The notes: a model not told the origin generated them from the letters alone. A stretch of 64,000 nt of DNA from Rheum nobile (GCA_027886185.1 WOAB01000568.1:7882501-7946500), one strand, 5' to 3'; positions 23,479-34,930 are shown, numbered from the stretch's first letter. Translations and numbers: made by a program.

Positions 23479-23705
23479 TTACTATCCCCTTATTTTAAGT
23501 TTCGACCCCGAAACTTGCATTATCAAGGCCGACAACAAGTAGGGAAAGTATCTAAGTACACCCATCTTAGTCTCCCAAGTAACCTCTTCAGTTTCTAACT
23601 TGGAGCACAAAACTCGTACCAAAGGTACCACCTTGCTATGCAGCTGTCTCAAACTTCACCCTGAATGGTAATCGAGACATCTGACAAACGCTTGGTTCAA
23701 ACCAA
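23479..23705 (-). pseudogene. Chromodomain remnant and polypurine region of the pol-deleted chromovirus
   Basis: Minus-strand reading gives a degenerate end of the chromovirus chromodomain (LRQLHSKVVPLVRVL, then ETEEVTWE), followed by GTTTCGGGGTCGAAACTT and a purine-rich AAAATAAGGGGATAG next to the LTR. It matches the end of pol at 49.95-50.1 kb. Protease, RT, RNase H and integrase are all missing between gag and this remnant, so an internal deletion has removed roughly 3 kb of pol. Confidence 0.75.
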
Positions 23706-23840
23706 ATATTTATTTTAGCAAGAATAATTACAACAAAAGTTTTACAACCTTGATGCGTTCTTAAACTTACTAACACAACCATTCAAATCAAAAGACTGGG
23801 TAACACCCAAATCTACAACCTACAACAAAAGTAGAAAGCT
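23706..23840. other. Sequence around the pol deletion
   Basis: AT-rich stretch between the gag stop and the chromodomain remnant, including AATATTTATTTTAGCAAGAA. Not matched to any part of the complete element here; it may be filler or a decayed region. Confidence 0.4.
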
Positions 23841-25169
23841 TTAAGCAAATGGAAAATCAGATCCATCCGCCTCACGCATCACGTAAAGACGTTGACCTTG
23901 ACTTCCAGAAGCTATTGGAGCCTTCCCTTTATTCTGTGCAGTTGTCTGCATCGTAGGACTAGGAGCCTCCACTGGTTTAAACTCCGGCCGGTTGCTCTGA
24001 ATAGCAAACCCTTGCTGAAACTCAGATCTTCTTTGCTTTCTCTGTAGGCAAAACCTCTGCATGTGACCTGCTCTCCCACAGTCGTAACATGTCTTTATCT
24101 CTTTTAGACATTCATTCCTTTTGTGCCCAGGTGCACCACAGTTGAAACACTGAATTGAACTCTTTCCTTGGTCAAACTGTTGTGTCGACTCTCCTTGAGT
24201 CATACCCGTCTTTGCTTTGCTAGCCTTGATGAAGTCAGATGGTGGCGCAGGACGTTTAAATCCGTTCGTCTGAGACTGATCTTGCATCAACTTCTGCTGA
24301 TCACGCTTCTTCGCCGACTCCTCTAGAGTCACTTCTACCTGATAAGCTGCATCCACGTACTGCTCCAAAGTAGAGCATCCGTGACGCACCATCCATGGTT
24401 TAATGTCTGGACCCATCCACTCATGGAAGTGCCAGATCTTCTGCTCCTCGCTGGTTACATCTGACCCAGCGTATTGCAACAAATGATTGAACTTAGTGGC
24501 AAGCTCTGTCACCTTCAATCCTTCCATCTTCGGATACATGAACTCCTTGTGCTTCTCATCCCTCATAGCTCAGGAAAAGAAACGATCAGTCATCTTGGCT
24601 TTGAACATACCCCAGTTCAGCCCTGGATGATCTGCCAACCTGGTGCCTTCCCACCATTCACTGGCTTCCTCTTTCAGATGGAGAGAAGCAATATGCACCT
24701 TCTCAGCTTCAGTGTACTCAATATTGCGGAATAACCGCTCCAGGTGTGAGAACCAATAGGCCACTCTGACCGGTTCTCCTTTTCCGTCATAGCTGTCAGG
24801 CCTCATAGAATTTATGGCCTTCAGTGCACAGATATAATTACCTCCATTCCTGATCACCTCTTCCTGATGTACCATGACATTTGGTTCCACAACTCTAGGA
24901 ACCACTTGAGAAATTGGCACCTCCTGTGCCTGAGGCGCAACTGGTCGTAGTATCTCAGCCATTGCTTGCACAATCATTCCTCGAAATACTTCCATTGCAG
25001 CAGCATCTAAAATCATCGGAGCGTTAGCCTGAACTTGGACACCGCCTCCGGAATTATTGTGAGCAACAGACTCGTGCTCCTCCACAGGGTTTGGAACAAC
25101 CCTTACATCCGGTCTCGGGTCATTGCTCGGCCCAGTACCAGCATGAATAATGTTCCTTGAGTCCACCAT
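23841..25169 (-). pseudogene. Tekay-type gag, one in-frame stop
   Basis: Minus-strand frame of 442 codons from ATG at 25169 to TAA at 23841. It contains the retrotransposon gag domain (RVAYWFSHLERLFRNIEY, EEASEWWEG) and two CCHC knuckles (CFNCGAPGHKRNEC and CYDCGRAGHMQRFC), both complete. A TGA at 24570-24572 splits it; the related gag at 46 kb has CGT (Arg) there, and CGA to TGA is a typical methylated-CpG decay. The frame terminates soon after the linker instead of running into protease. Gag binds and packages element RNA; a read-through or non-autonomous role is possible but unproven. Confidence 0.85.
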
Positions 25170-25528
25170 CTAATTACCGATCAAAGTCCAAGTACTTTAT
25201 ACATTAATATCTATTCGAAATGTATTAACAGTCAACTCAGAGTAGATCTACTTGGTAACTTTCCTAGATGAACACCAAACCGGAATACTAGGTTCTACAA
25301 CCTCAAATCATGACAAGAGAACTAAACTCGAGTCTAACTGGAGATGGCGAAACCACCTCGACTTTATCCGAGTTCCTTCTGAAGAGAACTGCACCCTTAA
25401 CCTTCGGGCGACGAAGAGAGAATCTTAGTCTTTCTAGACACAGAAGCAACTTCCGTATCAGACTCAAGAAGGCATGACTATGAACGGCTTTTTATTTGAA
25501 AAATTCAGAGCTCTTGGAAAACATTTTA
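25170..25528 (-). other. Leader of the pol-deleted chromovirus
   Basis: Non-coding sequence between the primer-binding site and the gag ATG, about 360 bp. The complete element at 41.5 kb has a leader of about 1.4 kb with an acidic extra ORF; no trace of that ORF is seen here. Confidence 0.6.
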
Positions 25529-25541
25529 GCTCTGATACCAT
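25529..25541 (-). other. Primer-binding site, initiator methionine tRNA type
   Basis: Minus-strand TGGTATCAGAGC lies 4 bp from the LTR edge at 25545. It is complementary to the 3' end of initiator methionine tRNA, the usual primer of plant chromoviruses. Confidence 0.85.
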
Positions 25542-25544
25542 TTC

Positions 25545-27941
25545 TGTAACACCCCCAAATTTAACCCCATTTGAAAGCGCTACTGCCGATGACCCCGGAC
25601 GTAAACCCCGAAGTCACCCCAGGCTTTTCCGACGTCATAACTGACTTAAAACACAGTTACAATACTAAAATCGTAACTTTTATTAAACCACATGGTCGCG
25701 GAATTACACGATTCCTAAAACGACCCAATTTTATCATAAATACAAAATAGCACAGCGGAAATCTTTTAAATACAAAGCGACAAAACAACTTGTCGAAACA
25801 CCGTTCATCTTCATAGTCATTCTAGCCTTCTCGGATCTTCAACACACCTGATATGCCGAATCGGATGGATGACACCAGCCAACCATGCAAGGAATATAAC
25901 GGTTGGTCAGTCTAATGAAAGACTGCGCAAGGGTACAAAGCAGAGTGGTTCGAAGCAGTCGTATTAGGTTAGACTCATCGTCCCTCGAATAATAACCGAG
26001 TACGCTAGTCAACCATCATACTCCTACTAGAATAACAAAAGGTATGCACAAGAGAAGATTCTGGAGATCGAGTCTCACAGCAATCAATCCCAAAAGAAGA
26101 CTCCAAAAGAAATGAGCCTTAAAGGAAACATGACAAATGTTAGGGAAACATAACCAAACACACACAACCACATCATCACAATATCGCATACGAACGATCT
26201 ATAACTAAGACGAGCTTTTCCTAGCTGCACTAGCGCCTAGCTGTACCACTCGCCAAACATTTTAAAATAAGTGCTACTCATACGGCACTTTATTATTATG
26301 GTCAAAGCATTTTCATTATGTGCATACTCATGGCACGTATCTTATTTAAATGACCACACACGCACATCACGTTATAAGCTTTTAACATCTCTCTACAAGA
26401 GATAACACGGGGAATAATCCCAGGGAATAAATCCCATCCAGTTGTACTTTAACAAAATAACGGGGAATAAATCCCAGGGAATAAATCCCATCCAGTTGCA
26501 TTTCTGCGTGCACGTATCCTCTATTAGGATAGGGTCATGACCTGAACAAAACTAACGGGGAATAAATCCCGGGGAATAATCCCAACAATTACGTTACTAC
26601 ACACGGACTGTACTAGCAGTCAAACACACAATCACAACACAGAGAACCATCACGGCTCAACCTGAACAACTAACACCCTAGATTTAATAATCTAAACACA
26701 CACGATAAATCACATCAAAGACCCTTACGGCCTTCACCTGCACAACAAATCTATCATATACTAGCGTCGGTTCTAGCAGAATATACAACCTAGTAATAAT
26801 ATCCGTTTTATTTCACATAACGTTATCAAATCAATTTCCAACATAATTAACAATCATCCCAAATTATTTAACAATAAAACTATTGATAAATAATCAAATA
26901 TGGAATGATGAACAAGAGCGAACCGCCACTTGCCTTAGATCCGACAACTTCGAATCAAGCTGAGCAACGTCTAGTTCCTGGATCTGAAACTGGAGCAGAT
27001 CTTGGATATTAAATCCCTAATAAATGGCCCATAACAAGACCCTAAGTTAGATTCAATACACTTATATATGAATCTAAAAGAATACAAGAAGAAATCAAAG
27101 GAAACGAGCCAAGCCCAAAGCCAACCCACAAAACACACAACTCGGACACACATACCGCGATCGCGGCAGGTCGCGGTCGGTCACAGTTTTCGTGCTGTGA
27201 CAGTGGCTAGCTCGCGAGACAACAATGGAGAATTTCTTACCCAAACCGATTTGTTTGCCTTCGATTTGTCTATGGTTCGATCTCCCAACATCTCAAAGCT
27301 TCCAACAACACTCAAGAGCACCTTCTCAACTCAAGAACCACTCGAAATCTCCCTCTCACGAAGCTCCAAAACTGCTCAACAATGGTGAAAACCAGAGGAG
27401 AAACAGAGGAGAAAGAAGAAGGAAGAAGAAGAGAAAGAGAGTTCCGGTTCTCACCCCTTTTATAGCCCAAATCCGAGCCTCCTCATGGGAAACAAGAAGG
27501 GGACAAGGCAAAAGAGCCACTTGGCCTGCCCAAAAATATCCCAACCGAGCCAAAAAAAAAAACAGAGCTACAGTAACCGCCACGCGAGGAAGACGACCGC
27601 CTCTGTAAAAGGCATTACCGCGATCGCGGCCGATCGCGGTGAGTCGCGGTTCATCGCGGTCAATCGCGGTGAGTCGCGGTTTTAAGCCGACTTTGTTTAT
27701 TCTTATCCGAACTTGGTTTGGATTAAATTTCTTAACTCTGGGTTAAATATATTCGTACATTAACGATACATTAACCCCGAAAACACCTCAACTGTATTAT
27801 ATAATGCTCGGAAAATTTTACAGAGCTCAGACCCCTTTTGAGAAGGTCCGAGACTCACTGAATTAAATCCGTCTAGCAAAACGGGCATAAGAAAAATTTA
27901 AAAATAATTCAAAATACCCTTAAAAATTACGAGGTGTTACA
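25545..27941 (-). repeat. Shared LTR of the chromovirus chain, 2397 bp
   Basis: Serves as the 5' LTR of the gag unit to its left (primer-binding site beside it) and at the same time as the 3' LTR of a second, truncated copy to its right. Ends TGTAACACCCCC and GAGGTGTTACA. Minus-strand TATA box at 27456-27468 (GGCTATAAAAGG). GC clusters 27617-27682 and 27155-27187. Near-identical to the LTR at 21086-23478. Confidence 0.92.
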
Positions 27942-28601
27942 TTACTACCCCCTTATTTTAAGTTTCGACCCCGAAAATTGCATTATCAAGGCCGACAACA
28001 AGTAGGGAAAGTATCTAAGTACACCCGTCTTAGTCTCCCAAGTAACCTCTTCGGTTTCTAACTTGGAGCACAAAACTCGTACCAAAGGTACCACCTTGCT
28101 ATGCAGCTGTCTCAAACTTCACCCTGAATGGTAATCGAGACATCTGACAAACGCTTGGTTCAAACCAAATATTTATTTTAGCAAGAATAATTACAACAAA
28201 AGTTTTACAACCTTGATGCGTTCTTAAACTTACTAACACAACCATTCAAATCAAAAGACTGGGTAACACCCAAATCTACAACCTACAACAAAAGTAGAAA
28301 GCTTTAAGAAAATGGAAAATCAGATCCATCCGCCTCACGCATCACGTAAAGACGTTGACCTTGACTTCCAGAAGCTATTGGAGCCTTCCCTTTATTCTGT
28401 GCAGTTGTCTGCATCGTAGGACTAGGAGCCTCCACCGGTTTAAACTCCGGCCGGTTGCTCTGAATAGCAGACCCTTACTGAAACTCAGATCTTCTTTGCT
28501 TTCTCTGTAGGCAAAACCTCTGCATGTGACCTGCTCTCCCACAGTCGTAACATGTCTTTATCTCTTTTAGACATTCATTCCTTTTGTGCCCAGGTGCACC
28601 T
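27942..28601 (-). pseudogene. Second copy of chromodomain remnant and gag 3' end, truncated
   Basis: Repeats 23479-24140 almost exactly: chromodomain remnant, filler and the last part of gag (QRLYVMREADGSDF, the second knuckle CYDCGRAGHMQRFC). It carries the same pol deletion, so both copies descend from one deleted progenitor. It has a new TAA within gag near 28475 and stops abruptly after the GHKRNEC/GAP region at about 28601, where foreign sequence begins. Confidence 0.88.
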
Positions 28602-28705
28602 CCCAGCCATGGGGATTTGGTTGGGGTACATGGGCTGCGGCCCATGGATAGAGAAATGGCTGGCCCAATAAGGTCGGAGCCCCTCTCATTCAAAGTGTAT
28701 TTTTT
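28602..28705. repeat. Degenerate partial copy of the adjacent foldback arm
   Basis: TTGGGGTACATGGGCTGCGG and TGGCTGGCCCAATAAGG resemble, with mismatches, the right arm of the palindrome at 28706-28955 (GGGTGTATAGGCTGCAG, GGGCCGGCCCAATG). Probably an older insertion of the same repeat family. Confidence 0.55.
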
Positions 28706-28955
28706 TGTAATACCCCACCACATTGGGCCGGCCCATCACAGGGCTGCAGCCCATACACCCCAACCCTTCCTTGGTGGCTCCACCTAATTAATAGGCAGCC
28801 ATCTCCAAGAGGTTGTTCGTGAGTCTCGAGTTCGAGACTCACGAACAACCTCTTGGAGATGGCTGCCTATTAATTAGGTGGAGCCACCAAGGAAGGGTTG
28901 GGGTGTATAGGCTGCAGCCCTGTGATGGGCCGGCCCAATGTGGTGGGGTATTACA
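28706..28955. repeat. Near-perfect 250-bp foldback
   Basis: Arms of 125 bp, starting TGTAATACCCCACCACATTG and ending with its complement. By eye only two mismatches: one at the centre (28830/28831) and one C/T difference in the AGCCCATAC/AGCCTATAC segment. The centre, GAGTTCGAGAC, resembles a tRNA-type B box, and the arm content (CTCTTGGAGATGGCTGCC) looks like the body of a plant SINE, so this may be two SINE-derived bodies joined head to head. That origin is a guess. Confidence 0.9.
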
Positions 28956-29230
28956 GACTATGGATTTCCAAACCGAGGTTTAATTATAAAAATATTGTTA
29001 AAAAATCAACCTTCAAAAACCTGGCTATTTGGCGGACTGAAGTGGTGTAACGGTCGAGCTTGGTTGCACAAAGGAAAACATTCTTATTCTGACTTTGTTC
29101 TACTGAAGGGAAACGTCACAGAATCTCAAAGAGTCATACTTTCTTATACAAGAATTCATAAAACATTCGAGCCATATATACATATTGAATATTCTTCCTA
29201 AACCCTAAACCCAGAAATATCATACACTGT
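28956..29230. other. Unassigned DNA
   Basis: No gene or repeat recognised. A short plus-strand frame (28938-29201) begins inside the foldback and is not supported. Confidence 0.5.
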
Positions 29231-29420
29231 ACTGTAATGACAAAGACCCAAAAACACTAAACCCTAAACCTTAACCCTAAACCCCCAAAATCCCAAAACA
29301 AAACCACATACAGCTTTTGGGCGCCACCTAGTTGTGCACAAAAGCTGTATGCGGTTTCGTTTTTGGGTTTAGGAGGGTTTAGGGTTTACGATTTCATAGA
29401 TTATAGGGTAGTGTGAAATA
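29231..29420. repeat. Telomere-like CCCTAAA repeats around a hairpin
   Basis: Degenerate CCCTAAACC units on the left and GGGTTTAGG units on the right enclose an inverted pair, CACATACAGCTTTTG and CAAAAGCTGTATGCGG, whose loop contains GGGCGCCACCTAGTTGTGC. The telomere-like units are themselves inverted about the same centre. More units occur at 29590-29630, 31945-31965 and 32655. Confidence 0.75.
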
Positions 29421-29732
29421 TTTATGGGTTTAATCTGCATAAAAGATATATCTGGTGCAGAAGGCCCTTCTTGGGGTAAATCAGCTGAAAATGACGTCTT
29501 GGAAAAAATACATTAATAACTACAAAATATCGAGGGCATATATATCTATTGAAGATATTTTCTTCTACCAAAATCCGGACATCTCAAACCTTAAACCCTC
29601 CTTAATGAATCCATAAACCCTAAACCCTCAAAATGCCAAATTTGATTCTCTCTCACAAAATGAACCCCTTAGACGCATCTGAGTGGCGCCCAAGGGGTAG
29701 GTTATCTAGTATTTACCCTTTGGACGCCACCT
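29421..29732. repeat. Repeat-rich spacer with hairpin module halves
   Basis: Includes CCCTAAACCCTCAAAATGCC (about 29615), the module AGACGCATCTGAGTGGCGCC (29671) and the left half of another module ending at the solo LTR (CCCTTTGGACGCCACCT). Confidence 0.6.
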
Positions 29733-31908
29733 TGTAATAACCATCATTTTATCATAAGTGTATTAATGTAATTTCTATTTATTTTAACTTGAATAAAAAT
29801 AAAAGTTATGAAATTACTTTATTTTTTTTAGAGGAGTAATTTAAGTTTTCATTAACTTAGGTTCAAGGTTAGGGTTAAGATAATTTTTGGTATAAATTAT
29901 CATATGAATAATAATAATATGGTGTTAAAAATAAATGAATAAGTATAACAAAGAATGTAATTTTGATTTTAAAAAAATAAAGGTCATAATAATTATTATG
30001 TCATCCATAAAGGGATAAAATAATAATTGACCTAAGTAAGTTATTTCTTTAAGCTAAGGATGATTTAAATTATGATTAACTTTATATTAATTATAATTTT
30101 GATAAAACTTATCAAATTTGACTTAGAATATTTAAATCAAGTTTAACAAAATTTTGTTAAAGATTTAAGTATGGTTAAATGAATAAGAAAAATTACTTAA
30201 ATGTATTTTAGCCTAAGTAGAATTTTATATAATTTAATTTTGGGTTAAAATAAATATTAAAAACTTAAAATATTAAGTTTGGGCAGATTTTGTAATTTGT
30301 GAAAAGTAAGAAGGGCATTTTTGCCACAAACCCAAAACTTGGGGCCACGTTTGTAAATAGTGGAAAAGCTGTCTTCTTCCTCCTTAAAATCCAGCAGCCA
30401 CTACGTAAGCTTTTATAAGCTTTCAATGGAGGATTTGAAAATTTTATTGGATCCAATTTGAAATAATACCCTTTGGGAATTCAAGACAAACTTATCCTCC
30501 ACGCAATTACTCCATCAATTGGATTGAATGTCATCCAAAATCATGGAATTTCAGCCACAAACCCCACGCGTCATCTAGGTGGTCGAATTGAACAAATCCA
30601 AAATTGGATCAATTCGTATTCAATTGGAGGGATTAATGAGAGGGTTTTTGTTAATGGCATTCCCACCTACAAAATCCATATAAATACCGGTCCAATTTCT
30701 TCCCCAAATCATCCAATTTCATCAATCTTTCCCAAGAACCCTAAAATCGTTACCGAGTGTTTTTGAGCAAAAGTGGAGAGTGTTAGAGCTTTATTCTGGA
30801 AATTGGTTGCACCAATAGCTTCATATCCTTGTCCTCTTCAAAATCCTTAAGCTTACACCGCCGGGGGACCACCTTCTGGCCTCCAATTGACCGGAATACG
30901 CGAGCAGCCACCGCGCGGGCATTTTCGGGTATATTTTCGGGATTTTTGCCCGATTTCCATTTTATTTTATTATTATTTGTTTTACGTAAGGTTAATTAAA
31001 TTAATATTAATTACTGAATAATAAGATGGAATTAATTTGATTTTAATAAAATAAAATTAAAATTAATTAAAATTATTTTGGGTATTATCTTAGACTATGA
31101 ATGGTTAAAATATTAACTTTTCATTTGGATAATATTTTGGAGCAAAATTTATGGACTTTATAAATAAATTATAAGATTTGTTTATTTATAAAAAGATTAT
31201 TTAGAATATACGATTAATTAATTTTTAATCGTATAGATAATCGTCCTACCGATTAAGCTTTGGAATTTATTTATTTAATGATTAAATAAACTCAATTAAA
31301 AATCGAGACATGATATACTTCCAATGGTTATATTGAATAAATTATCTAATATAATTTATTCATTGTGTTTGATTTGGGTACGTCTCGGGATTTCGTTTGG
31401 AACAAGAATAAAGCAGGGAGTCATTTTGCTTTTCGAAAGCAACCATCTCCAAGACGCCGTTCATTTTCTTCGATTCAAGGCAAGTGGTGGTTCGCTCTTG
31501 CTAATTTATTCCATATTTTTCTTAAATGACAATTAGTCTATTGTCTTAATTAAGTTGGGATAAATATTCTTAATTTCTCGTTTGGGAACTTGTGTGTTAA
31601 TGTTGTATAAAAAGAACCTTATTATTAGGTTGTATATATGCTAGCTATAACCCTTATATATATATTATTATTATTATTATAGGGTTGCTAGATAATAATT
31701 GGTGTGGATTATTGTGCTTTTGTGTGGATAATAATTGCTAGTTAGCACGAGTATTCGTAGAAACGCTAATGCCTTGCGAGGATTAGTCATTTCTTTATAA
31801 CTTGGTGTTAGGAGGATTATTGACCTAATGCCCTTGGTCATGACCTTGCCCTTATATTGCATAAGTGGTGGTGCACTTAGCTAGTGTCAAATCTTCGGGG
31901 GTGTTACA
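29733..31908 (+). repeat. Solo chromovirus-type LTR, 2176 bp, with CACCT target duplication
   Basis: Begins TGTAATAACC, ends GGGTGTTACA, and is flanked by CACCT at 29728-29732 and 31909-31913. It shares GGCAAGTGGTGGTTCGCTC (31479) and GTTGTATATATGCTAG (31630) with the other chromovirus LTRs but lacks the GC 12-mer clusters and the distal part with the GCATGGTTGGCTGG block. Possible TATA box CCATATAAATACC at about 30677. No internal region remains. Confidence 0.92.
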
Positions 31909-31944
31909 CACCTAGTTACGTCCAAAGGATTTCTAGTGTTTTTT

Positions 31945-32655
31945 AAGGTTTAAGGAGGGTTTAGGGTTATATCCTATAATTATACTATGATTATATCCTA
32001 TAGTTATATATTATGATTATATCCTATAGTTATATATTATGATTATATTTTATAGTTATATCCAATTTGGTTATACCTTATGGTTATATTCTATAGTTAT
32101 ATACTATGGTTATATTCTATAGTTTTATATTCTATAGTTATATACTATGGTTATATCCTATATTATATTTTATAGTTATATATAATGGTTATATTCTATA
32201 GTTATATACAATGGTTATATCTTATAGTTATATCCAATTTGGTTATATCTTATAGTTATATTCTATAGTTATATACTATGGTTATATTCTATAGTTATAT
32301 AATATGGTTATATCCTATATTATATTCTATAGTTATATAATATGGTTATATCCTATAGTTATATCCAATTTGGTTATATCTTATGGTTATATCTTATGTT
32401 TAAATTCTATAGTTATATACTGTGGTTATAACCTATATTATATTTTATAGTTATATACTATGATTATATCCTATATTATATTCTATAGTTATATATTATG
32501 GTTATATCCTATTGTATATCCAATTTGGTTATATCTTATGGTTACATCTATAGGATATAATCATAATATATAACTATAGGATATACTATGAAAATATACT
32601 ATAATCATAGTATATAACTATAGGATATACTATGATTATAACTATAGGATATACT
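31945..32655. repeat. AT-rich TATAGTTATAT array, inverted at its right end
   Basis: About 25 imperfect units of GGTTATATCCTATAGTTATA type run to about 32545, then the complement (TATAACTATAGGATATA) from about 32550 to 32655. The motif is the reverse complement of the large satellite at 52.9-60.5 kb apart from AGAATA/ACGATA-type changes. Confidence 0.85.
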
Positions 32656-32880
32656 AAACCCTAAACCTTGAAAAATGCCAAATTGGGTGCCCAAGGGGTT
32701 ACAGCATAAGCCCCTTGGACGCATCTAGTAGCACCCAAGAGGTTGTAGCATAAGCCCCTTGGACGCATCTATGTGGCGCCCAAGGGGTTACAACATAAGC
32801 CCATTGGACGCATTTAAGTGGCGCCCAAGGGGTACTTAGATGCGTCCAAGGGGTTACAACTTTTCTAAGTTTAAAACTTA
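32656..32880. repeat. GCGCCCAAGGGG hairpin modules
   Basis: Four to five partly tandem modules of the form CCCCTTGGACGCAT - loop - GTGGCGCCCAAGGGG, spaced by GTTACAACATAAG-like linkers. Left and right arms pair over about 8-10 bp with occasional mismatches. Confidence 0.8.
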
Positions 32881-33164
32881 AAATTTTGTTTAACTTAAAC
32901 TTGGAAATGTTAAACTTTGTACTTCAATGATAAAGATGACTTTTGGGTTTTATATAAGTACCTTATGGTTTCATATATTATAGTATAATGTATGATATGT
33001 TACGAAATTGACGGTTATTAACTAGTGGATAATAAAAATTGGAAAACTACAATTACCATAATTTATATAAGTAGAGCAAACTACAAATTGGAAAAAGAGT
33101 GGATTTACATCAACTAAACATATCCAACTCCATCTCGATCCAATATTTGTAGTAGTTGGATATC
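32881..33164. other. AT-rich spacer
   Basis: No gene recognised; downstream of the minus-strand OTU-like pseudogene and likely its 3' flank. Confidence 0.5.
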
Positions 33165-34387
33165 CTAAGCACTATGACTAAAGAAATATTCCCCCTGACC
33201 ACCCATGGCCCGTTCCGTGACGTAATCTCTCATCCTAGACTCAAACGGTTTATCCCATCCTTCAACACTTGCATCTTTGAATTGGGTCCAAACGCCGGGC
33301 GGGGGTGGAATCGGACAAAGATCATCAACTAGCCAAACCTGTACAAATTCAAGGGTTAGAATACATACAAAATAAATAAAAGTTAATGATGATCGAATGT
33401 GGAAATGCATACCGGTACAAATAGTCATTGTTGCCTACAAGGGCTATTGCATGCACCGTAGTGGGAGGTTGTGCGCCTGAGGGAGCTTACATTGGGAGGC
33501 ATGTGTGTGGTCCAGACCATGATAGTACAACAAGAGCCACTTGGTATCGTATGGCAAGTGCCAAACCGGCTATAGGAATTTCCATCGAGTGATGGCTCAA
33601 GCACTCTCCGATATAATTCACTAACCTGATCATCTCTGATATCGGGGTAACAACACTAGCCCGGGTATACAGCTCTTGACGTTGTTGTAGTTCCTTGGAA
33701 AACCTCCTTCCCTTTAGCATTGTGAATCGTGTCGATGCTTGTATAATAACCTCTCGTTTTTAGAAAATCCAACGTGTATTGCTGCACCGTTAAATCCCCC
33801 CTGGATTTCAGCCTCTCCTTAGCTTTGTAATTGTACATTAGGTTCCTTGATGTCAAGCATTGAGGATCCGCCTTTAGAAATAGACTCATAATAGCCTTCG
33901 GCTTTGTGTCGAAGGCTGACAAAACATTCACGCTCTGACGTTGTTCCTACGAAAGACGCCCAGCAAATGCATGACCAATCAATCTACTTGAAAGATCATG
34001 GTTGTGCCATCCATTAATGAATGTCCACCTGTCAGATTTGATCCAATTTCCTTTCACAAACACCCCATGCACTTGAAATGGGCACTTGCTCTTCTTTGTC
34101 CTCGATTTGTATTTCCGTGTAGGGATTGCCTTGGGACCCTCAACCTCCTTCTTCTTCACCGCCGATCTATATGACCCAAACTTCTCACACGATAATATGA
34201 CCTTTCTAGCCCATGATTTACTTATGACGATCACCATACACAGTTCCAAACCTACATTCTTATCTCAATTGATCATACTGTCTCTATCAGTCCATTCCTC
34301 ACTTGTAGTAAAATGAGCAGAATAGTCCACTGGCGAAAAATCGCTATCACTAGAGTCGTCGTATTTATTTTCAAAAATATTATACAT
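33165..34387 (-). pseudogene. FAR1-type / OTU-type Mutator-associated protein, decayed
   Basis: From ATG at 34387 the minus strand encodes an acidic start (YDDSSDSDFS), then a FAR1-like DNA-binding region (KVILSCEKFGSYRS, KCPFQVHGVF, GWHNHDLSSR, HAFAGRLS) and a helix typical of plant Mutator-like proteins (KPKAIMSLFL, SRNLMYNYKA). Next comes OTU-like sequence (RQELYTRASV, CLSHHSMEIP, ALAIRYQVALVVLS) and a proline motif (CPIPPPPGVW) often found after OTU domains in such proteins. TGA and TAG codons near 34267 and 33950 and further breaks make it non-functional. The transposase catalytic core is missing between the two parts, and an intron-like gap precedes the C-terminal piece. Confidence 0.6.
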
Positions 34388-34930
34388 TAGAGGTTTTCTA
34401 AGAGCGTTTCAAAAAACTAACATAATGATGTTCTGACCACAAACATATAATTTACTTAATAATTGATAAACTAACACCTATAAAGACTAACATAATGTAT
34501 AAGCTAACACATGTGATCATCATATTATTTCACAAATAAATATACCGAAAATACCACCTAAAAATACTAACATATTGTCTACTAACCTAAAACATGTAAT
34601 CATTCTATTTATTTCACAACTATATAATAGGATATCAAAAATACCACCTAAAAAGACTAATATGATGTCACTAACCTAAAACATGGAATCATCCTAACGT
34701 AATGATCGTATGTACGTTTTAATGAACGTTCTAAACTACAACAAACGACTTTAATTTACTAAATTTCAAATAAACTTGGGAAAAAACATATATGTACCCG
34801 TAAATCATCGTGATGAATCAAATCAAGACCGGGTGCATCATCATAGTTTGAGGAAGACATTCTCTCAATATTTTGTGATTTCAATTCGGTGGTATGCTCG
34901 AATGGACCCAAATGATTATCATATATATAC
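34388..34930. other. AT-rich 5' flank of the FAR1/OTU pseudogene
   Basis: Contains imperfect direct repeats built on ACTAACATAATG and ACCACCTAAAAAGACTAA (about 34415-34690). No gene recognised. Confidence 0.55.

Noticed and set aside
28806..28856. tRNA gene suggested by the TTCGAGAC centre
   Set aside because: No cloverleaf; the symmetry is that of the foldback itself.
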